Assembly: GCA_004144345.1 (NCBI GenBank)
Contig: SEEL01000016.1
Coordinates: 1-64,000 of the forward strand
Direction: 5' to 3'
DNA from: Hyphomicrobiales bacterium
GTDB taxonomy: Bacteria; Pseudomonadota; Alphaproteobacteria; Rhizobiales; Devosiaceae
DNA: 64,000 nt
The notes beneath the pieces are model-generated. The model searched no databases, was not told the DNA's origin, and saw nothing but the letters and a program-made list of their open reading frames with translations. Below are positions 45,534-55,241 of the stretch, piece by piece (the first letter of the stretch is position 1; every line of letters begins with the position of its first letter). The translations under genes and the position numbers were made by a program.

Positions 45534-46408
45534 CAGGCGACGGCCTTGTCCCGCGTCCAGGCGCCCGTCTGCGGGTCGACATCGCCCGAGAACTCGAATT
45601 CGGCCGGACCGGTGAGCATCACATGATCGTCATCGCGCCAATCGACGATGAGATCGCCGCCCGGCAGCGTCAGCGTGGCCTTGCGGCCGGTGCGCTTGGT
45701 ACGCGCGGCATTGACCAGCGCAGCACAGGCCGCGGTACCGCAGGCCCGGGTGAGGCCGGCGCCCCGCTCCCAGGTGCGGAGGATTATGTGCTCAGGCGAC
45801 ACCACCTGCGCGATCGAGATGTTGCAGCGCTCGGGAAACAGCGGATGGTTCTCGAGCAGCGGCCCGAACCGGTCGAGCGCATAATCCCAGACGTCGTTCT
45901 CGACCCAGAAGGTGACGTGCGGATTGCCCATCGAGACGGCGGACGGCGTGTGCAGCACGGGCGCATCGATCGGCCCGATCTGGAGCTCGATGCCGGTGGT
46001 GTCGAAGAATTCCTCGGCCAGCGGGATCTCGTCCCAGCCCAGGCGCGGCTTGCCCATGTCGACGGTGATCGAGCCGTCGGCATGTTCCTCGCCGGTCAGG
46101 ATGCCGGCGATGGTTTCGAACACAAAGCTCTTCTGGCCGGTCTCGGCGCTCAGCGCCTGCACGACGCAGCGCATGCCATTGCCGCAGGCCTGCGCCAGCG
46201 AGCCGTCGGAATTAATGATCTCGATATAGCTCGCGGTGCCCGGCGTCCGGGGATCATGGACGGCCATGATCTGGTCGAACTTGGTCGCCGGATCGGCATT
46301 GATGGCGATGGCCGCGGCGGGCGTGACCCGGTCCTTCCGGCCGCGCATATCCGCGACGATGATCTCGTTGCCGAGCCCGTTCATCTTGAGGAATGGAGCG
46401 CTGGTCAT
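45533..46408 (-). CDS. dapF: diaminopimelate epimerase
   Basis: 291 residues. Interconverts LL- and meso-diaminopimelate for lysine and peptidoglycan. The catalytic cysteines are C75 (ACGNGMRC) and C223 (ACGTAAC), both present. [16 protein letters not shown] is the family N-terminus. First gene of the dapF-mtaB-ftsY-yciB operon. Confidence 0.97.
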   Translation of the reverse strand: MTSAPFLKMNGLGNEIIVADMRGRKDRVTPAAAIAINADPATKFDQIMAVHDPRTPGTASYIEIINSDGSLAQACGNGMRCVVQALSAETGQKSFVFETIAGILTGEEHADGSITVDMGKPRLGWDEIPLAEEFFDTTGIELQIGPIDAPVLHTPSAVSMGNPHVTFWVENDVWDYALDRFGPLLENHPLFPERCNISIAQVVSPEHIILRTWERGAGLTRACGTAACAALVNAARTKRTGRKATLTLPGGDLIVDWRDDDHVMLTGPAEFEFSGDVDPQTGAWTRDKAVA

Positions 46409-46499
46409 CGCGGAGCCTTGGGGTTTCGGGGCTGTATATGGCGGAAGCGGGCGAAAATTGCCAGTGGCGCCACCGTCGCGGGACGTCGCCGCCTTATGG

Positions 46500-46514
46500 T
46501 AAATCTTTCCTTAA
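46500..46514 (+). promoter_or_regulatory. CtrA-box-like site upstream of chemoreceptor gene
   Basis: TAAA-TCTTTCC-TTAA is one step from the alphaproteobacterial CtrA consensus TTAA-N7-TTAA and lies 44 bases before the start codon. CtrA often controls motility and chemotaxis genes; direct control here is inference. Confidence 0.35.
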
Positions 46515-46557
46515 GCCATGTTCCCCTACCTTTCGCTTTCGAGGGGGAACGGCACGC

Positions 46558-47988
46558 ATGACCCAGAATGCTGCGCTTCAACGGCGGGATGCCGGTGACA
46601 CCACAGCAATGGCCGGCATTGCGCGCCGCGTCGGCGGTCTGGGGGTCGAGATTGCGGATCTGAGCGGCATCGTCGCCGATCTGTCGGCGATCGGCGTCAC
46701 CCAGGGCGGCAGCGCGGGCACCGCGATGGACGCCGCCGAGGCCATGACGCGGACCATCGGCGTCCTCGGCCAGTCGATGCAGACGGCGCGCGACTCCGCC
46801 GCCGAAACCCGCACAATTCTCGGCCAGAGCGCCGCCGAGGTGTCGAGCGTCGTCGAGCGCACGGCGAGCACCATGCAGACGCTGTCCGACAGCGCGACCA
46901 GTTTCACGACCTCGCTGGGCGCCGCCGACCAGACCCTGCGCAACGTCCAGGCAGCCAGCGCCGCCATTGAACTGGTGGCCCGCGAAACCAAGCTGCTGGC
47001 CCTCAATGCCAGCGTCGAAGCCGCCCGCGCCGGCGATGCCGGCCGCGGCTTTGCCGTGATCGCCGTCTCGGTCAAGGAGCTGGCCGACCAGGTGCAGCGC
47101 TTTTCGGCGCAGAATGCCGAACACCTCGCGGCGCTGACCAAGACCATGAAAGGGCTGCTCGAAGCGTCGGAGCAGAATGTCGACGCCGCGCGCCGCGCCA
47201 TCACCGATGCGCAGGCGGCCACCGCCGCCAGCGACACCCTGCATCTGCTGGTGGATTCGGTCGGCACGCTGGTCGACGGCATCGACGCCATGGCCGCGCC
47301 GATGCAGCAATCGGTGAGTTCTTTCGCCAGCGTCGAAACCGGCCTCAAGCATCTGGTCGAGACCGTCGATTCAGCCCGAACCATGCTGAAAACGGCCAAA
47401 TCGCGCAGCGACTCGATCCTCGGCATTTCCGAGGACTGCATGCGCTTCGTCGCCCAGAGCGGCATCGAAACGCCCGACACGCCGATTGTCGATCTGGTGC
47501 GCCAGAAGGCCCTCGAGATCGAGGATGCCCTTGAAACGGCCGTGGCATCTGGGAAAATCTCGATCAGCCAGCTGTTCGACGAGAATTACCGGCCGGTCGC
47601 CGGGACCGACCCGCAGCAATTCATGACCGGCTTTGTGGCGCTGACCGACCGCCTGCTGCCGCCGATCCAGGAGCCGGTGCTGAATTTCGACCCGCGCATC
47701 GTCTTTTGCGCCGCCGTGGACCGCAATGGCTTCCTGCCGACGCACAATCTGAAATACAGCGCGCCGCAGGGCGATGACCCGGTCTGGAACGCCACCAATT
47801 GCCGCAACCGGCGGATGTTCAACGACCGCACCGGGCTCGGCGCCGGCCGCAATACCCAGCCCTTCCTGCTGCAGACTTATCGCCGCGACATGGGCGGCGG
47901 GGTTTTCGCCCTGATGAAGGACTGCTCGGCCCCGATCAGCGTGCGCGGCCGCCATTGGGGCGGCCTGCGCATCGCCTTCCGGGTCTAG
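46558..47988 (+). CDS. soluble methyl-accepting chemotaxis protein
   Basis: About 476 residues without membrane helices. Long heptad-like helices lead to the signalling hairpin [50 protein letters not shown] (about 140-190), the CheA/CheW contact. The C-terminal 130 residues form a sensor-like domain ([43 protein letters not shown]...[19 protein letters not shown]) found in cytoplasmic receptors of rhizobia. ATG 46558 is preferred over upstream in-frame starts inside the dapF promoter. No other che genes are near. Confidence 0.9.
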   Translation: MTQNAALQRRDAGDTTAMAGIARRVGGLGVEIADLSGIVADLSAIGVTQGGSAGTAMDAAEAMTRTIGVLGQSMQTARDSAAETRTILGQSAAEVSSVVERTASTMQTLSDSATSFTTSLGAADQTLRNVQAASAAIELVARETKLLALNASVEAARAGDAGRGFAVIAVSVKELADQVQRFSAQNAEHLAALTKTMKGLLEASEQNVDAARRAITDAQAATAASDTLHLLVDSVGTLVDGIDAMAAPMQQSVSSFASVETGLKHLVETVDSARTMLKTAKSRSDSILGISEDCMRFVAQSGIETPDTPIVDLVRQKALEIEDALETAVASGKISISQLFDENYRPVAGTDPQQFMTGFVALTDRLLPPIQEPVLNFDPRIVFCAAVDRNGFLPTHNLKYSAPQGDDPVWNATNCRNRRMFNDRTGLGAGRNTQPFLLQTYRRDMGGGVFALMKDCSAPISVRGRHWGGLRIAFRV

Positions 47989-47994
47989 CCCGTC

Positions 47995-48468
47995 CTATTT
48001 CGGCAGCTTCCTGATCAGGCTGGCGAGGCTGGCCTTGCGTTTGGCGAGGACGAACGGCGCCGCACTGGCCTTCGAGAGCTTGAGGACGTCCCCATCGGCA
48101 TGGTCGGTGACCACCGTGAGGTAGAAGCCGGCCGCCTGGCATTCCCAATTGCCGCCGCTCTCGCCGGTCGCCGGGTTGAAGGTGTTGGCCGGATATTTGA
48201 AGCAGAGATTGAAAACGTTGGGGTTTTCGGACTTTTCCAGCTTCCAGCTGCCCTTCACGATGGTCTCGTTGCCCGGATAGAGCAAATAGCTCTTGCCGTT
48301 CTTGGCGATGTACTCGACCTGCGTGCCGTGATGGCGGTCGTAGGTGACCATTGTCTGGTTGACGAACAGCGATTTCGTCTCGTCGTAACCGATCACATAG
48401 TCGCCAAGGGCAGCACTGCTAGTAATCAGCAACAGAAACAGAGCAATAATTCGCGCCTTAATTCTCAT
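47995..48468 (-). CDS. secreted hypothetical protein
   Basis: 157 residues with a signal peptide (about 1-22, ending AALG), then a beta-rich body with YVIGYDETKSLFVNQTMVTYDRHHGTQVEYIAKNGKSYLLYPGNETIVKGSWKLE and two cysteines (NLCFKYP, NWECQAAG) likely to pair. The WKLE...NVFNLCFKYP...WECQ layout resembles small periplasmic proteins seen in rhizobia, without assigned function. Codon use is a little less GC-rich at its 5' end. Confidence 0.75.
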   Translation of the reverse strand: MRIKARIIALFLLLITSSAALGDYVIGYDETKSLFVNQTMVTYDRHHGTQVEYIAKNGKSYLLYPGNETIVKGSWKLEKSENPNVFNLCFKYPANTFNPATGESGGNWECQAAGFYLTVVTDHADGDVLKLSKASAAPFVLAKRKASLASLIRKLPK

Positions 48469-48774
48469 ATCGATCCCCCGTATGACTTCAAAAGAACCGC
48501 AACTATGCTTGCCGTTCTACATCGCGGCGGTTCGCAAGCCTAGGCGGGCGCCCGCAAAGCCGCGGAAATCGGCGCTTAAGGTTGACTCGGCGGGCGTTCC
48601 CGCCTATTCACGCGCCACTTTCGCTCAGGCCTGACCCTGAACTGCCGCCCGGGACCCGCAAAGGTCTAAAGAGATCCCGGAGGCGAACACCCCGCAGCGC
48701 GATGCGCCCCGGGGTGTGTTTGTGTTTTGCGCGAGCGATCCCACATCCCGGGGATCAACCGGGAAGGAATGAGT
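48469..48774. other. 306-base gap: divergent promoter region and ffh leader
   Basis: No gene seen. The right half reads as an ffh leader: GCCCGGGA (48647-48654) can pair with TCCCGGaGGC (48675-48684), followed by a terminator-like hairpin at 48687. No SRP RNA consensus (GGAAGG...AGCAGCC loop) is present. Confidence 0.6.
48687..48728 (+). terminator. terminator-like hairpin in ffh leader
   Basis: ACACCCCG (48687-48694) and CGGGGTGT (48710-48717) form a perfect 8-bp stem with a 15-base GC-rich loop, then GTTTGTGTTTT. It is 47 bases before the ffh start, so it is either an attenuator of ffh or the end of a short upstream RNA. Confidence 0.6.
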
Positions 48775-50376
48775 ATGTTCGAGAGCCTTAGCGACCGGCT
48801 TGGCAAAATCTTCGACGGGCTTACGGGCCGCGGCGCGCTGAATGAAGCCGACGTCGATGCGGCGCTGCGCGAAGTTCGCCGCGCGCTGCTCGAGGCCGAC
48901 GTGTCGCTCGAAGTGGTCAAGGCCTTCGTCGAGCAGGTGCGTGAGCGCGCCGTGGGCGCCGAAGTCACCCGATCGGTGAAGCCGGGCCAGCAGGTGGTCA
49001 AGATCGTCCATGACGAGCTGGTGCGCGTGCTGGGCGAAGTGGGCGTACCGCTCGACTTTGCCGCCGTCTCGCCGGTGCCGGTGCTGATGGTCGGCCTGCA
49101 GGGCTCGGGCAAGACCACGACCACGGCCAAGATCGCCAAGCGCCTCAAGGAACGGCAGAACAAGAAAGTGCTGCTGGCCTCGCTCGATACCCGCCGTCCG
49201 GCGGCGATGGAGCAGTTGCGCGTGCTCGGCGAACAGATCGGCGTCGATACGCTGGCGATCGTCACGTCTGAAACGCCGGTCCAGATCGCGCGGCGCGCGC
49301 TGAACGAAGGCCGCCTCGGCGGCTATGACGTGCTGATCCTCGATACCGCGGGCCGCACCCATATCGACGAAGAACTGATGGCCGAGACGGCCGAGATCAA
49401 GTCGATCACCAATCCGCATGAAATCCTGCTCGTCGCCGACTCGCTGACCGGCCAGGACGCGGTGAACCTCGCGCGTTCCTTCGATGAGCGCGTCGACATC
49501 ACCGGTATCGTCCTTACCCGCGTCGACGGCGATGGCCGCGGCGGCGCGGCGCTGTCGATGCGCGCCGTCACCGGCAAGCCGATCAAGCTGATGGCAACGG
49601 GCGAAAAGCTCGACGCGCTGGAAGACTTCCACCCGAGCCGCATCGCCGACCGCATCCTCGGCATGGGCGACATCGTCAGCCTCGTTGAAAAGGCCGCCGA
49701 GACCTTCAAGGCCGAAGACGCGGCCAAGATGGCCAAGAAGCTCAAGAAGGGCAGCTTCGACCTCGACGATCTGCGCACGCAGCTGCAGCAGATGAAGAAC
49801 ATGGGCGGCATGGGCGCCCTGATGAACATGATGCCCGGCATGGGCCAGATGAAAAAGGCCATGGCCGGCGCGAACCTCGACGAGAAGGTGTTCGACCGCC
49901 AGATCGCCGTCATCAACTCGATGACGGCCAAGGAGCGCGCCAATCCTGACCTGCTCAACGCCAAGCGCCGCATCCGCATCGCCAATGGCTCGGGCACCAA
50001 GGTCGAAGACGTCAACAAGCTGATGAAGCAGCACCGCCAGATGGCGGACATGATGAAGAAGGTGTCGAAGGGCGGCATGGGCTCGCTGTCCGGCATGTTC
50101 GGCGGCAAGCTCGGCGGCATGGTGCCGGGGCTGGGCGGCATGCCCGATCCCTCGACCATGGACCCCAAGGAACTCGAGCGCCTGGCCCGCCAGATGGGCA
50201 TCGATCCCGCCTCGATCCCGGGCGCTGAAGCGGCGCCGCAAAAGCAACTCACCGACAAGCTGCCGACCGATGTCGGCCAGCTGCTCAAATCCGGATCGGG
50301 CATGCCCGGTCTCGGCGGCGCGCGCTTCCCCGGCCTGCCCGGCCTCGGCGGCGGCTTCGTGCCCAAGAAGAAATAG
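48775..50376 (+). CDS. ffh: signal recognition particle protein Ffh
   Basis: 533 residues. SRP GTPase that binds signal peptides and 4.5S RNA. The NG domain has [10 protein letters not shown] (107-116), [13 protein letters not shown] and [14 protein letters not shown]. The M domain (about 300-533) is rich in Met and Gly ([22 protein letters not shown]), with an extended Gly/Pro/Met tail. ATG 48775 has AAGGA at proper spacing; ATG 48769 is too near it. It is followed at 40 bases by rpsP. Confidence 0.97.
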   Translation: MFESLSDRLGKIFDGLTGRGALNEADVDAALREVRRALLEADVSLEVVKAFVEQVRERAVGAEVTRSVKPGQQVVKIVHDELVRVLGEVGVPLDFAAVSPVPVLMVGLQGSGKTTTTAKIAKRLKERQNKKVLLASLDTRRPAAMEQLRVLGEQIGVDTLAIVTSETPVQIARRALNEGRLGGYDVLILDTAGRTHIDEELMAETAEIKSITNPHEILLVADSLTGQDAVNLARSFDERVDITGIVLTRVDGDGRGGAALSMRAVTGKPIKLMATGEKLDALEDFHPSRIADRILGMGDIVSLVEKAAETFKAEDAAKMAKKLKKGSFDLDDLRTQLQQMKNMGGMGALMNMMPGMGQMKKAMAGANLDEKVFDRQIAVINSMTAKERANPDLLNAKRRIRIANGSGTKVEDVNKLMKQHRQMADMMKKVSKGGMGSLSGMFGGKLGGMVPGLGGMPDPSTMDPKELERLARQMGIDPASIPGAEAAPQKQLTDKLPTDVGQLLKSGSGMPGLGGARFPGLPGLGGGFVPKKK

Positions 50377-50416
50377 ACTAGAACCGAATTCGACAAATCA
50401 ACCAAGGACTGAACGA

Positions 50417-50800
50417 ATGAGCCTCAAGATCCGTCTCGCCCGCGCCGGCACCAAGAAGCGCCCCTACTACCACATCGTGCTCGCCGACGCCCGCTCGCCG
50501 CGCGATGGCCGCTTCATCGAAAAGATCGGCAGCTACGATCCGATGCTGGCCGATGATTCCAAGCGCGTCGTGCTTAACACCGAACGCGCCCAGCATTGGG
50601 TGAGCGTCGGCGCCCAGCCGACCGACCGCGTGGCCCGTTTCCTCGATGCCGCCGGCCTGCTGAAGCGCGCCCCGCGCAACAATCCGGAACGCGCCGTGCC
50701 GGGCAAGAAGGCCACCGAGCGCGTTGAAGCCCGCGCCAAGGCCGCTGCCGACAAGGCCGCCGCCGACGCCGCGCCGGCCGAAGCTCCGGCCGCCGAGTAA
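50417..50800 (+). CDS. rpsP: 30S ribosomal protein S16
   Basis: 127 residues. [42 protein letters not shown] is the S16 core. An Ala/Lys/Glu-rich C-terminal extension (about 90-127) is usual in alphaproteobacteria. It starts the rpsP-rimM-trmD operon. Confidence 0.98.
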   Translation: MSLKIRLARAGTKKRPYYHIVLADARSPRDGRFIEKIGSYDPMLADDSKRVVLNTERAQHWVSVGAQPTDRVARFLDAAGLLKRAPRNNPERAVPGKKATERVEARAKAAADKAAADAAPAEAPAAE

Positions 50801-50803
50801 GCG

Positions 50804-51340
50804 ATGGCCGCCACCTCCAAGCAATTGCTCATGGGCCGCATCGGCGCGGCCCATGGCATCAAGGGCGAGGTGCGCATCCAGTCGTTTACGGAAGAGCCCC
50901 TGGCGCTGGTGGACTATGGTCCACTGGCCACCAACCGGCCGGGGCTCGTGATCGAAATCGAGACCGCGCGCGCCACGACCAATGTGCTGGTGGCGCGGCT
51001 CAAGGGCGTCACCGACCGCACTGCGGCCGAAAAGCTCAACGGCGTGGAGTTGTACGTGGATCGCGACCAGCTGCCGCCGACCGACCAGGATGACGATTAC
51101 TACCATGCCGACCTGATCGGCCTCGCCGTGCGGCTGCGCGACGGCACCGTGATCGGCAAGGTCACGGCGATTCCCAATTTCGGCGCCAGCGATCTGGTCG
51201 AAGTGCGCAGCGAGCACTCGGGCGATACCTTCCTCTATCCGTTCACCAAGGCCGTGGTGCCGGAAGTGAACATCGCCGGCGGCTATCTGGTGATCGAGGT
51301 GCCCGTCGACGCCGAGCCGGGCGAGGAAGAGCCCGATTGA
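50804..51340 (+). CDS. rimM: ribosome maturation factor RimM
   Basis: 178 residues. RimM binds S19 and aids 30S head maturation. The N-terminal domain has [23 protein letters not shown], and the PRC-barrel domain has [41 protein letters not shown]. It ends in an acidic tail, four bases of which overlap trmD (TTGA). Confidence 0.97.
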   Translation: MAATSKQLLMGRIGAAHGIKGEVRIQSFTEEPLALVDYGPLATNRPGLVIEIETARATTNVLVARLKGVTDRTAAEKLNGVELYVDRDQLPPTDQDDDYYHADLIGLAVRLRDGTVIGKVTAIPNFGASDLVEVRSEHSGDTFLYPFTKAVVPEVNIAGGYLVIEVPVDAEPGEEEPD

Positions 51341-52017
51341 GCTTTGACGCGGACGTCATCACGCTCTTTCCCGAACTGTTTCCCGGACCTCTCGGCGCCT
51401 CGGTGATTGGCCGCGGCGCGGCGCAGGGCCTGTGGTCGCTGCGCCTCACGCAATTGCGCGACTTCGCGGCCGACAAACACCGCTCGGTGGACGATACGCC
51501 TTCGGGCGGCGGCGCCGGCATGGTGCTGCGGCCCGATGTGCTGGCCGCCGCCATCGACAGCGTGTCGCAGCAGAACGATCCGCGCCCGCGGCTCCTGATG
51601 AGCCCCCGCGGCAAACCGCTGACGCAGGCGCGGGCCCGTGCCCTCGCGGCCGGACCGGGCGCCGTGATCGTCTGCGGGCGGTTCGAGGGTATCGACGAAC
51701 GCGTCATCGAAGCGCGCAATCTCGAGGAAGTCTCGATCGGCGACTATGTGCTGGCGGGCGGCGAAGTGGCGGCGATGGTGCTGCTCGAGGCCGTGCTGCG
51801 GCTCATCCCCGGCGTGCTCGGCGCCGAGGAGAGCCACGCCGACGAGAGTTTCGAGAACGGCGTTCTTGAATATCCGCAGTATACGCGGCCGGCCATGTTC
51901 GAAGGCCGCGAGATCCCGTCCGTGCTCACCAGCGGCGACCACGGCAAGGTCGCCAAGTGGCGGCGCGCCGAGAGCGAGAAGCTCACCCGGGCGCGCCGGC
52001 CCGATCTGCTGAAGTAG
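51337..52017 (+). CDS. trmD: tRNA (guanine(37)-N1)-methyltransferase
   Basis: 226 residues. SPOUT-fold enzyme making m1G37. [35 protein letters not shown] and [30 protein letters not shown] form the trefoil-knot SAM site and catalytic Asp region. TTG 51337 overlaps the rimM stop and has GAGGAAGAG upstream. It meets the copper-chaperone gene tail to tail, three bases apart. Confidence 0.97.
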   Translation: MSFDADVITLFPELFPGPLGASVIGRGAAQGLWSLRLTQLRDFAADKHRSVDDTPSGGGAGMVLRPDVLAAAIDSVSQQNDPRPRLLMSPRGKPLTQARARALAAGPGAVIVCGRFEGIDERVIEARNLEEVSIGDYVLAGGEVAAMVLLEAVLRLIPGVLGAEESHADESFENGVLEYPQYTRPAMFEGREIPSVLTSGDHGKVAKWRRAESEKLTRARRPDLLK

Positions 52018-52020
52018 CGG

Positions 52021-52581
52021 TTACTCCGCCGACGGCATTTCCGACATATCGCTCATGTCGTGATCGCCATGGTCGCCGTGATCCATCACCGGCTCCTTCT
52101 GCGCCACGCTGCCGATATTGAGCACCACGGGCACATCGCCGGCCTTGGCAAAATGCAGTGTGACCTCGACGCAATCGCCTTCCTTGAACGGCACGTCGAT
52201 CTGCATGAACATCAAATGGTAGCCCATCGGCTCCAGCGCCACGCTGCCGCCGGCCGGGATTTCGAGCCCGCCTTCGACCGCCGCCATCTTCATGACGTCG
52301 CCTTCCATCTTCATCTGGTGCACTTCGACGATCGCCGCCGCCTGGCTGCTGGCGCCGGTAAGCGTGTCGGCTTCGGCGCCGGCATTGTCGATGGAGAGAT
52401 AGCCGCCGGCAGCGCCGGCATTGGGCAGCATGGCGCGGGTGAAGGCGCCGCTGACACTGATGCCGTTGGCGCTAAACGTCTGGCCGACGGCGCAGCCGCC
52501 ATGGACGAGCCCGTTATGGGCGAAACTGGGCGTGGACAAAGCGAGCAGCGCCGCGACGGCGGCAAGGCGATAGGGGTTCAT
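52021..52581 (-). CDS. PCu(A)C-type periplasmic copper chaperone
   Basis: 186 residues with signal peptide (1-21, ending SFA). The PCuAC domain has EVHQMKMEGDVMKM...EPMGYHLMFMQ, matching the H/M-x-M...H-x-M Cu(I) site that supplies copper to cytochrome oxidase assembly. The C-terminus is a second His/Met-rich metal tail (MDHGDHGDHDMSDMSEMP). It follows the DUF2946-like gene on the same strand. Confidence 0.92.
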   Translation of the reverse strand: MNPYRLAAVAALLALSTPSFAHNGLVHGGCAVGQTFSANGISVSGAFTRAMLPNAGAAGGYLSIDNAGAEADTLTGASSQAAAIVEVHQMKMEGDVMKMAAVEGGLEIPAGGSVALEPMGYHLMFMQIDVPFKEGDCVEVTLHFAKAGDVPVVLNIGSVAQKEPVMDHGDHGDHDMSDMSEMPSAE

Positions 52582-52620
52582 GTCTGACCTCGAAGAAAGA
52601 AAAGGAAAGTGGCGAGGAGG

Positions 52621-52968
52621 TCAGGCGACAGGCGGACCCCGCGGTTCAGCGCTGAGCAGCAGCGGCAGATCCGCGCCATCGAGCGACGGCGCAGCATAGG
52701 CCACGGCGGCAACACTGAAGACCACGGGCACGATGTCACCCGGCGCGGGCGGCAGATCGGCCCCGCTGCCGATGCGGCAGGCATGGCACGGCGAGTGGTC
52801 GGGCGAATTGGGCAATAGCGGATCGCCACACCAGGCATCGGGCACCAGGCGGTACTCGCCACCCTGGCTGATGCTGACATGGCCGAAGTTCAGGAAGGCC
52901 AGCGCGAGCACCAGCAGCGCGAGAAGCGTCTCGCGCGTCACGATCCTGCTGGTCAACCTATTGTCCAT
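52621..52968 (-). CDS. DUF2946-like membrane protein with Cys/His motif
   Basis: 115 residues with one N-terminal hydrophobic helix (TLLALLVLALAFLNFG), then WCGDPLLPNSPDHSPCHACRIGSG, a compact Cys/His cluster as seen in short copper-linked DUF2946-type proteins, and a hydrophobic C-terminus. Position just upstream of a PCuAC gene suggests a role in copper delivery; both fit and function are inferred. Confidence 0.7.
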   Translation of the reverse strand: MDNRLTSRIVTRETLLALLVLALAFLNFGHVSISQGGEYRLVPDAWCGDPLLPNSPDHSPCHACRIGSGADLPPAPGDIVPVVFSVAAVAYAAPSLDGADLPLLLSAEPRGPPVA

Positions 52969-53029
52969 GGCCCGGCTCTATAGCAGACGGCGCGCGGCCC
53001 GCATGCGGCAAATCGGTTGATCGGTCCCC

Positions 53030-53196
53030 GGCTTGGTGCCACAGATGATGCCGACGGTGCCCATAAGGGTGAAACGGGAAGCAGCAGGACTGCGCCGCCC
53101 CCGCGACTGTGCCGGACGATATCCCCGCTTCACGCGCCACTGGTTTGCGACTGGGAAGGCGAAGCGGGATGTCCGGAGCCAGGAGACCGGCCGTCA
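53030..53196 (+). promoter_or_regulatory. cobalamin riboswitch
   Basis: The class-I B12 riboswitch elements occur in order: GGTGCC...AAGGGTGAAACGGGAA, GCCCCCGCGACTGT, CCACTGG, GGGAAGGCG and the B12 box AGCCAGGAGACCGGCC (53178-53193). It lies 45 bases before hupE on the same strand, so adenosylcobalamin should repress HupE synthesis. This is one of the best supported regulatory sites in the window. Confidence 0.96.
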
Positions 53197-53239
53197 GGGT
53201 TTGGAAACTGCTGGGACGGTGGGTCCCCGAAAGGAAATT

Positions 53240-53833
53240 ATGCGCGCGCTCGCTTCGCTTCTCGCTCTCTCGCTGATCGCTTTGCCAACTTCTGCCCTGG
53301 CTCATACAGGCCATGGCGAAGCCTCCGGGTTCCTCCACGGCTTCATGCATCCGATCGGTGGGCTGGACCATGTGCTGGCCATGGTGGCGGTGGGCGTTTT
53401 CGCCGCCGTGCTCGGCGGCCGGGCACTGCTTGCCGTCCCGTTGAGCTTCGTCGGCATGATGGCGGTGGGCTTTGTGGTCGGCGCCAATGGCATCGAGCTG
53501 CCCTTCGTCGAGCTCGGCATCGCCCTGAGCTCGGTCGTGATCGGTGCCGCTGCGGCCTCGGGCCGCTCCATGCCGGTGGCCGCTGCCAGCGCGCTGGTCG
53601 GACTCTTTGCGGTGTTCCACGGCCACGCCCATGGCGCCGAAATGCCGGCGGCCACCTCGGGCCTTGAATATGCACTCGGTTTTGTCGCCGCCACCGCTCT
53701 GCTGCATCTGGCTGGTATCGGCGCCGCGACGGGCGTGACGCGGCTGGTCGGCCGCCACGGCAAGACCCTCGCGCAGATCGCCGGCGGCGCCTTCGCGCTG
53801 GGCGGTGTCGGCGTGCTGGCGGGCTGGCTCTAG
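53240..53833 (+). CDS. hupE: HupE/UreJ family cobalt or nickel transporter
   Basis: 197 residues, signal-like first helix (MRALASLLALSLIALPTSALA) and about six membrane segments. HTGHGEASGFLHGFMHPIGGLDHVLAMVAVGVFAA carries the metal-binding His cluster of HupE/UreJ permeases, and FHGHAHGAEMPA is the second His motif. Control by a cobalamin riboswitch argues for cobalt rather than nickel as substrate. AAGGAAA precedes the ATG. Confidence 0.93.
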   Translation: MRALASLLALSLIALPTSALAHTGHGEASGFLHGFMHPIGGLDHVLAMVAVGVFAAVLGGRALLAVPLSFVGMMAVGFVVGANGIELPFVELGIALSSVVIGAAAASGRSMPVAAASALVGLFAVFHGHAHGAEMPAATSGLEYALGFVAATALLHLAGIGAATGVTRLVGRHGKTLAQIAGGAFALGGVGVLAGWL

Positions 53834-53990
53834 CCCTAGACTCCCGGGCATTCTTGCTCTATACGCGCGCTCGCTCCCCCTCAGGGGGCGGGCCAATAAC
53901 GTCACATAACTCCGTGCAAAACCAAGACCGGGCGGCTGGAAAGATACTTCCGGCAAAACGCCCCATGAAAAGATCGAACGGATCAAACGC

Positions 53991-54530
53991 ATGCCCAATA
54001 TCATCGCAGAGCTCGAAAAAGAGCAGTACGAAGCGCTCGCTGCGCGCGCCAACCTCCCCGATTTCACCCATGGCGACACCGTCAAGGTCTGGGTGAAGGT
54101 TCGCGAAGGCGAAAAAGAGCGTCTCCAGGCCTATGAAGGCGTGGTGATCGCCCGCACCGGCACGGGGCTCAATGAGAGCTTCACCGTCCGCAAGATTTCC
54201 TACGGCGAAGGCGTGGAACGCGTGTTCCCGGTCGTCTCGCCGAACGTCGACCGCGTCGAAGTGTTGAAGCGCGGCAAGGTGCGTCGCGCCAAGCTGTACT
54301 ACCTGCGCGACCGTCGCGGTAAGTCGGCCCGTATTTTCGAATCGACGTCGGCCCGTACCAAGAAGATCGAAGCCGGCGAGCGCGATGCCGCCGTCGAGGC
54401 CAAGAACGCCCGCGAGCAGGAAAAGATCGCTGCCGCCGAGGCCCTGGCCCGTGAGCTGGCCGAGAAGGAAGCCGCTGAGGCTGCTGCCGCCGCTGCTGCT
54501 GCGGCCGAAACCGAAGCCAAGAGCGAATAA
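53991..54530 (+). CDS. rplS: 50S ribosomal protein L19
   Basis: 179 residues. [56 protein letters not shown] is the L19 core. A long Ala/Glu/Lys helix (about 130-179) extends the C-terminus, common in alphaproteobacteria. It normally follows trmD directly; here about 1.9 kb separate them, so it needs its own promoter in the 157-base gap, which also has a CCCCCT-CA-GGGGG-like hairpin. Confidence 0.97.
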   Translation: MPNIIAELEKEQYEALAARANLPDFTHGDTVKVWVKVREGEKERLQAYEGVVIARTGTGLNESFTVRKISYGEGVERVFPVVSPNVDRVEVLKRGKVRRAKLYYLRDRRGKSARIFESTSARTKKIEAGERDAAVEAKNAREQEKIAAAEALARELAEKEAAEAAAAAAAAAETEAKSE

Positions 54531-54569
54531 CTCCGGCTCCGGCGCGTCACACCGCTTGCAAATTTTGGG

Positions 54570-54605
54570 AACCCGGTCGCCAATCGCGGCCGGGTTTTTG
54601 ATTTT
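54570..54605 (+). terminator. terminator of rplS
   Basis: AACCCGG (54570-54576) and CCGGGTT (54590-54596) pair, followed by TTTGATTTT, 40 bases after the rplS stop. Confidence 0.9.
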
Positions 54606-54616
54606 AGGGGTCACGA

Positions 54617-55213
54617 TTGCCCAGTCCGGCTGCACGCGCTGAAACTGCCCGCCTGCTGCGCGAGGAAGCCCATGCGCTGCTCGCCGAGTCCGGCCTGTTC
54701 GCGCTGCTGGTGCAGAATTTCGCCGAGCCCACCGTCACCGGCAGCGCCGGCTACGATCTGATGGTCTGGCGCGACATCGACATCCACATGGCCGTGGAGG
54801 CGGAGCGCTACCAGGACTGGATGGCCTTCGGCGGCAAGCTCGTCCGCCTGTTCGACCGGGCCGGCACACCGCTCCACGAGGCGATTTTCCTCAACGACTG
54901 GGTCGACCCCGATCCGCTTGGCGCCGGGCTCTATTGGGGCCTCAAATTCAAGGACGGCAAGGGCGACCCCTGGAAGATCGACCTCTGGGGCTGGGACCCG
55001 TTCGACTTCGCCGTGCGGCAGGCCCGCGACTTCTCGCTTCGCACCGACCTCGCTGCCTGCGACCGCGATTTGATCCTTCGGCTCAAGACCGAAGCGCGGG
55101 CCCGCGACAATTACTATGGCGTCAGAGTATCCAGCTTCGACATCTATCAGTTCTGCATCGCCCGCGCCGGCGACAGCCTCAGCGCGCTGGAGATGTGGAA
55201 GAAGCAGCTATAG
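54617..55213 (+). CDS. nucleotidyltransferase-like hypothetical protein
   Basis: 198 residues. VTGSAGYDLMVWRDIDIHM resembles the GS...D.D strand of nucleotidyltransferase folds, and FKDGKGDPWKIDLWGWDPFDF could supply a third acidic residue. It is not assigned to a named family. TTG 54617 is the start, six bases after AGGGG. It shares its strand with the following MBL gene but sits behind the rplS terminator. Confidence 0.7.
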   Translation: MPSPAARAETARLLREEAHALLAESGLFALLVQNFAEPTVTGSAGYDLMVWRDIDIHMAVEAERYQDWMAFGGKLVRLFDRAGTPLHEAIFLNDWVDPDPLGAGLYWGLKFKDGKGDPWKIDLWGWDPFDFAVRQARDFSLRTDLAACDRDLILRLKTEARARDNYYGVRVSSFDIYQFCIARAGDSLSALEMWKKQL

Positions 55214-55241
55214 CCTCGGCGCTCCTTAACGGAGTCGCTCC

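Noticed and set aside
48600-48730. 4.5S SRP RNA gene next to ffh
   Set aside because: The conserved SRP loop sequence (GGAAGGAAGCAGCC type) is absent; only a terminator-like hairpin is present.
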